Part shown: positions 63,057-64,000 of the stretch, piece by piece
How the letters are laid out: each line of letters begins with the position of its first letter
How positions within the stretch are numbered: the first letter of the stretch is position 1
NCBI RefSeq assembly: GCF_046054195.1
Contig: NZ_JBEQCS010000005.1
Coordinates: 1-64,000, forward strand
Direction: 5' to 3'
DNA: 64,000 nt
Origin: Celerinatantimonas sp046054195
Lineage (GTDB): Bacteria > Pseudomonadota > Gammaproteobacteria > Enterobacterales > Celerinatantimonadaceae
Made by a program: the position numbers and the translations under genes
The notes under the pieces: model-generated
What the model saw: only the letters and a program-made list of their open reading frames with translations
Database searches by the model: none
Told to the model about the DNA's origin: nothing

Positions 63057-63512
63057 CTATTTGCTAAATTGTACCGTTGGTAGAACTACTCGAGGGAGTC
63101 TCATTCGCTCACACTGCGAGCTTAAATATTCTCTCCAATAAGGCCAAACATGGTAGCTAGCATTTCTTAATGCAAATTCGTCAATACAATCCTGATCAAG
63201 AGATTCTTTAATTTGATATTCTGCAATAAATTCACTTTCTATTGCAGCCTTAACATCTGGTTTTTCCTCTTGGGGTAGCACCCAACGAGTTCCTAATCTA
63301 ACAAATACCCTTAGTAACCTCCCTTCGCCTTCAACGTCTACAGTTTCACTTTTGTGGATTACATGCATTTTTTGAACCTGTAGTGTATCCGCTAAATCAA
63401 AGAACTTTGGATCAAAATCATCAGCACAAAAAGACCTTGATTCCTTTTGATAAACATCGTTAATAGCCAAACTTTCAATAGCTTTTTGTAATTTCTTACT
63501 AATTTTAACCAT
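63057..63512 (-). CDS. SecB-like chaperone (toxin-antitoxin associated)
   Basis: A 151-residue protein whose second half fits the SecB fold: FIAEYQIKESLDQDCIDEFA, then FALRNASYHVWPYWREYLSS and LPRVVLPTVQF, matching SecB's N..YPY.RE and LP.L.L.P elements. SecB-like proteins encoded next to antitoxins act as dedicated chaperones (toxin-antitoxin-chaperone systems such as HigBA-SecB or MqsRA-SecB). Its ATG lies inside the end of the MqsA-like gene with GAGG before it, so the two are co-translated. The housekeeping SecB would be elsewhere. Confidence 0.78.
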   Translation of the reverse strand: MVKISKKLQKAIESLAINDVYQKESRSFCADDFDPKFFDLADTLQVQKMHVIHKSETVDVEGEGRLLRVFVRLGTRWVLPQEEKPDVKAAIESEFIAEYQIKESLDQDCIDEFALRNASYHVWPYWREYLSSQCERMRLPRVVLPTVQFSK

Positions 63513-64000
63513 AAAGAACCTCAGCTTTAAAACTTTGTTTTCTAATAACCTGAGTTTTTCTAGTTGCTACTTTTTTATGGAAGTTGACTACGTCTACAGT
63601 TGTCCAGCCAAGACTAACTTTATGCTCTATCCCTGCATTTAGCATGAGTCGGTCTAGGGCTGATGGTACGTCTTTAGCTAATCGCAAAAGTCTATCCATG
63701 GCTTCTGATTGCATGACATCATCAGATTCATATTTTGAAAAAGCAACAGGCCCGCCACCAAAAACTTTTGCTGCATCCTCTTGGCTTAACCCCCAAATTT
63801 TACGCATTTCTCGCACTTCAGATCCTGTTAGTAGACCTTGGGCCTGTTTCTTAAAAGCAATCATTGCTCGCTTATTAAAACGGGCATCAACAGCTCCGGC
63901 TTGCTCACTACCACAAGAATCACATACTGAATATTGGTTTGAAATGAAGCCTGTATGTCCCATATGTTCAACTTCGATTTCTTCATGTTGAGCGTGTAAG
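63505..64000 (-). CDS. MqsA-like antitoxin, truncated by window edge
   Basis: The reading frame is open to the right edge, so the true start lies outside; the internal ATG at 63963 is probably not the start. Visible are the second zinc Cys pair (CDSCGSEQ), a helix-turn-helix with MRKIWGLSQEDAAKVFGGGP and FSKYE as in MqsA/HigA, and a C-terminal extension of about 45 residues (IEHKVSLGWTTVDVVNFHKK onwards). Such extensions serve as chaperone-addiction regions in known TA-chaperone systems. The toxin, probably MqsR-type, should be upstream outside the window. Confidence 0.8.
   Translation of the reverse strand, partial: LHAQHEEIEVEHMGHTGFISNQYSVCDSCGSEQAGAVDARFNKRAMIAFKKQAQGLLTGSEVREMRKIWGLSQEDAAKVFGGGPVAFSKYESDDVMQSEAMDRLLRLAKDVPSALDRLMLNAGIEHKVSLGWTTVDVVNFHKKVATRKTQVIRKQSFKAEVLYG

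Noticed and set aside
1..64000. CRISPR arrays and tRNA genes
   Set aside because: No regularly spaced direct repeats and no cloverleaf with TPsiC-like segment was noticed on either strand.

Overview
The window is a piece of a gammaproteobacterial chromosome. The block yrdA-aroE-tsaC-purEK-yrdD-smg-dprA-def-fmt-rsmB-trkAH beside an rRNA operon leader is the arrangement known near E. coli rrnD and in Vibrio- or Aeromonas-like relatives. NsrR, MaoP, YigL/PldB and NqrM homologues fit the same class. No gene identifies the genus.

Layout. 1-272 (minus) is the leader and tandem P1/P2 promoters of an rRNA operon whose 16S gene lies just outside the left edge. 500-18100 is the housekeeping block, with opgGH (osmoregulated glucans) and maoP (chromosome macrodomain) inserted into it. 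18156-19278 is an AT-rich family 4 glycosyltransferase broken by one extra A in an A7 tract. 19435-25222 carries a SirB2-like protein, nsrR, two small proteins (one a probable degenerate HPt), a DUF2214-like membrane protein, pldB, transposase debris, yigL and thiM.

25236-34118 looks like a phosphate-starvation island. It holds ugpBAEC, a divergent exported repeat protein, ugpQ and a secreted phytase-like protein. Pho-box-like sites lie before ugpB, ugpQ and the phytase-like gene, and an identical 18-mer is present in the ugpB and ugpQ upstream regions. 34180-42800 holds curA with a palindromic operator, pepT, nqrM, a padR regulator with a textbook ATGT-N8-ACAT operator controlling an OFA-type MFS carrier and a BaiCD-like Fe-S flavin reductase, and a MATE exporter. 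A chemoreceptor, an SDR and an orphan immunity-like gene follow.

47381-57315 (all minus) is an eight-gene uptake and catabolic operon: aminotransferase, class I glutamine amidotransferase, Pot-type binding protein, M24 pseudo-metallopeptidase, a fused PotB-PotC permease, ATPase, DapA-like lyase and an SDR without its catalytic tyrosine. A Nac-like LysR gene lies upstream. The substrate is unknown and probably nitrogenous. 57816-61471 is a MarR-controlled nucleobase cluster (NCS2 permease, isochorismatase-fold amidohydrolase, EamA carrier). From 61472 to the right edge the DNA turns AT-rich and accessory: palindromes, a gene fossil, an orphan terminator, an unknown gene, and a MqsA-like antitoxin overlapping a SecB-like chaperone. 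That pair is a probable toxin-antitoxin-chaperone module cut by the window edge.

Most promising: the eight-gene operon, the MqsA/SecB module, the Pho-box island with its exported repeat protein, and the PadR-controlled reductase locus. All functions are inferred by reading the sequence; no database search was run.
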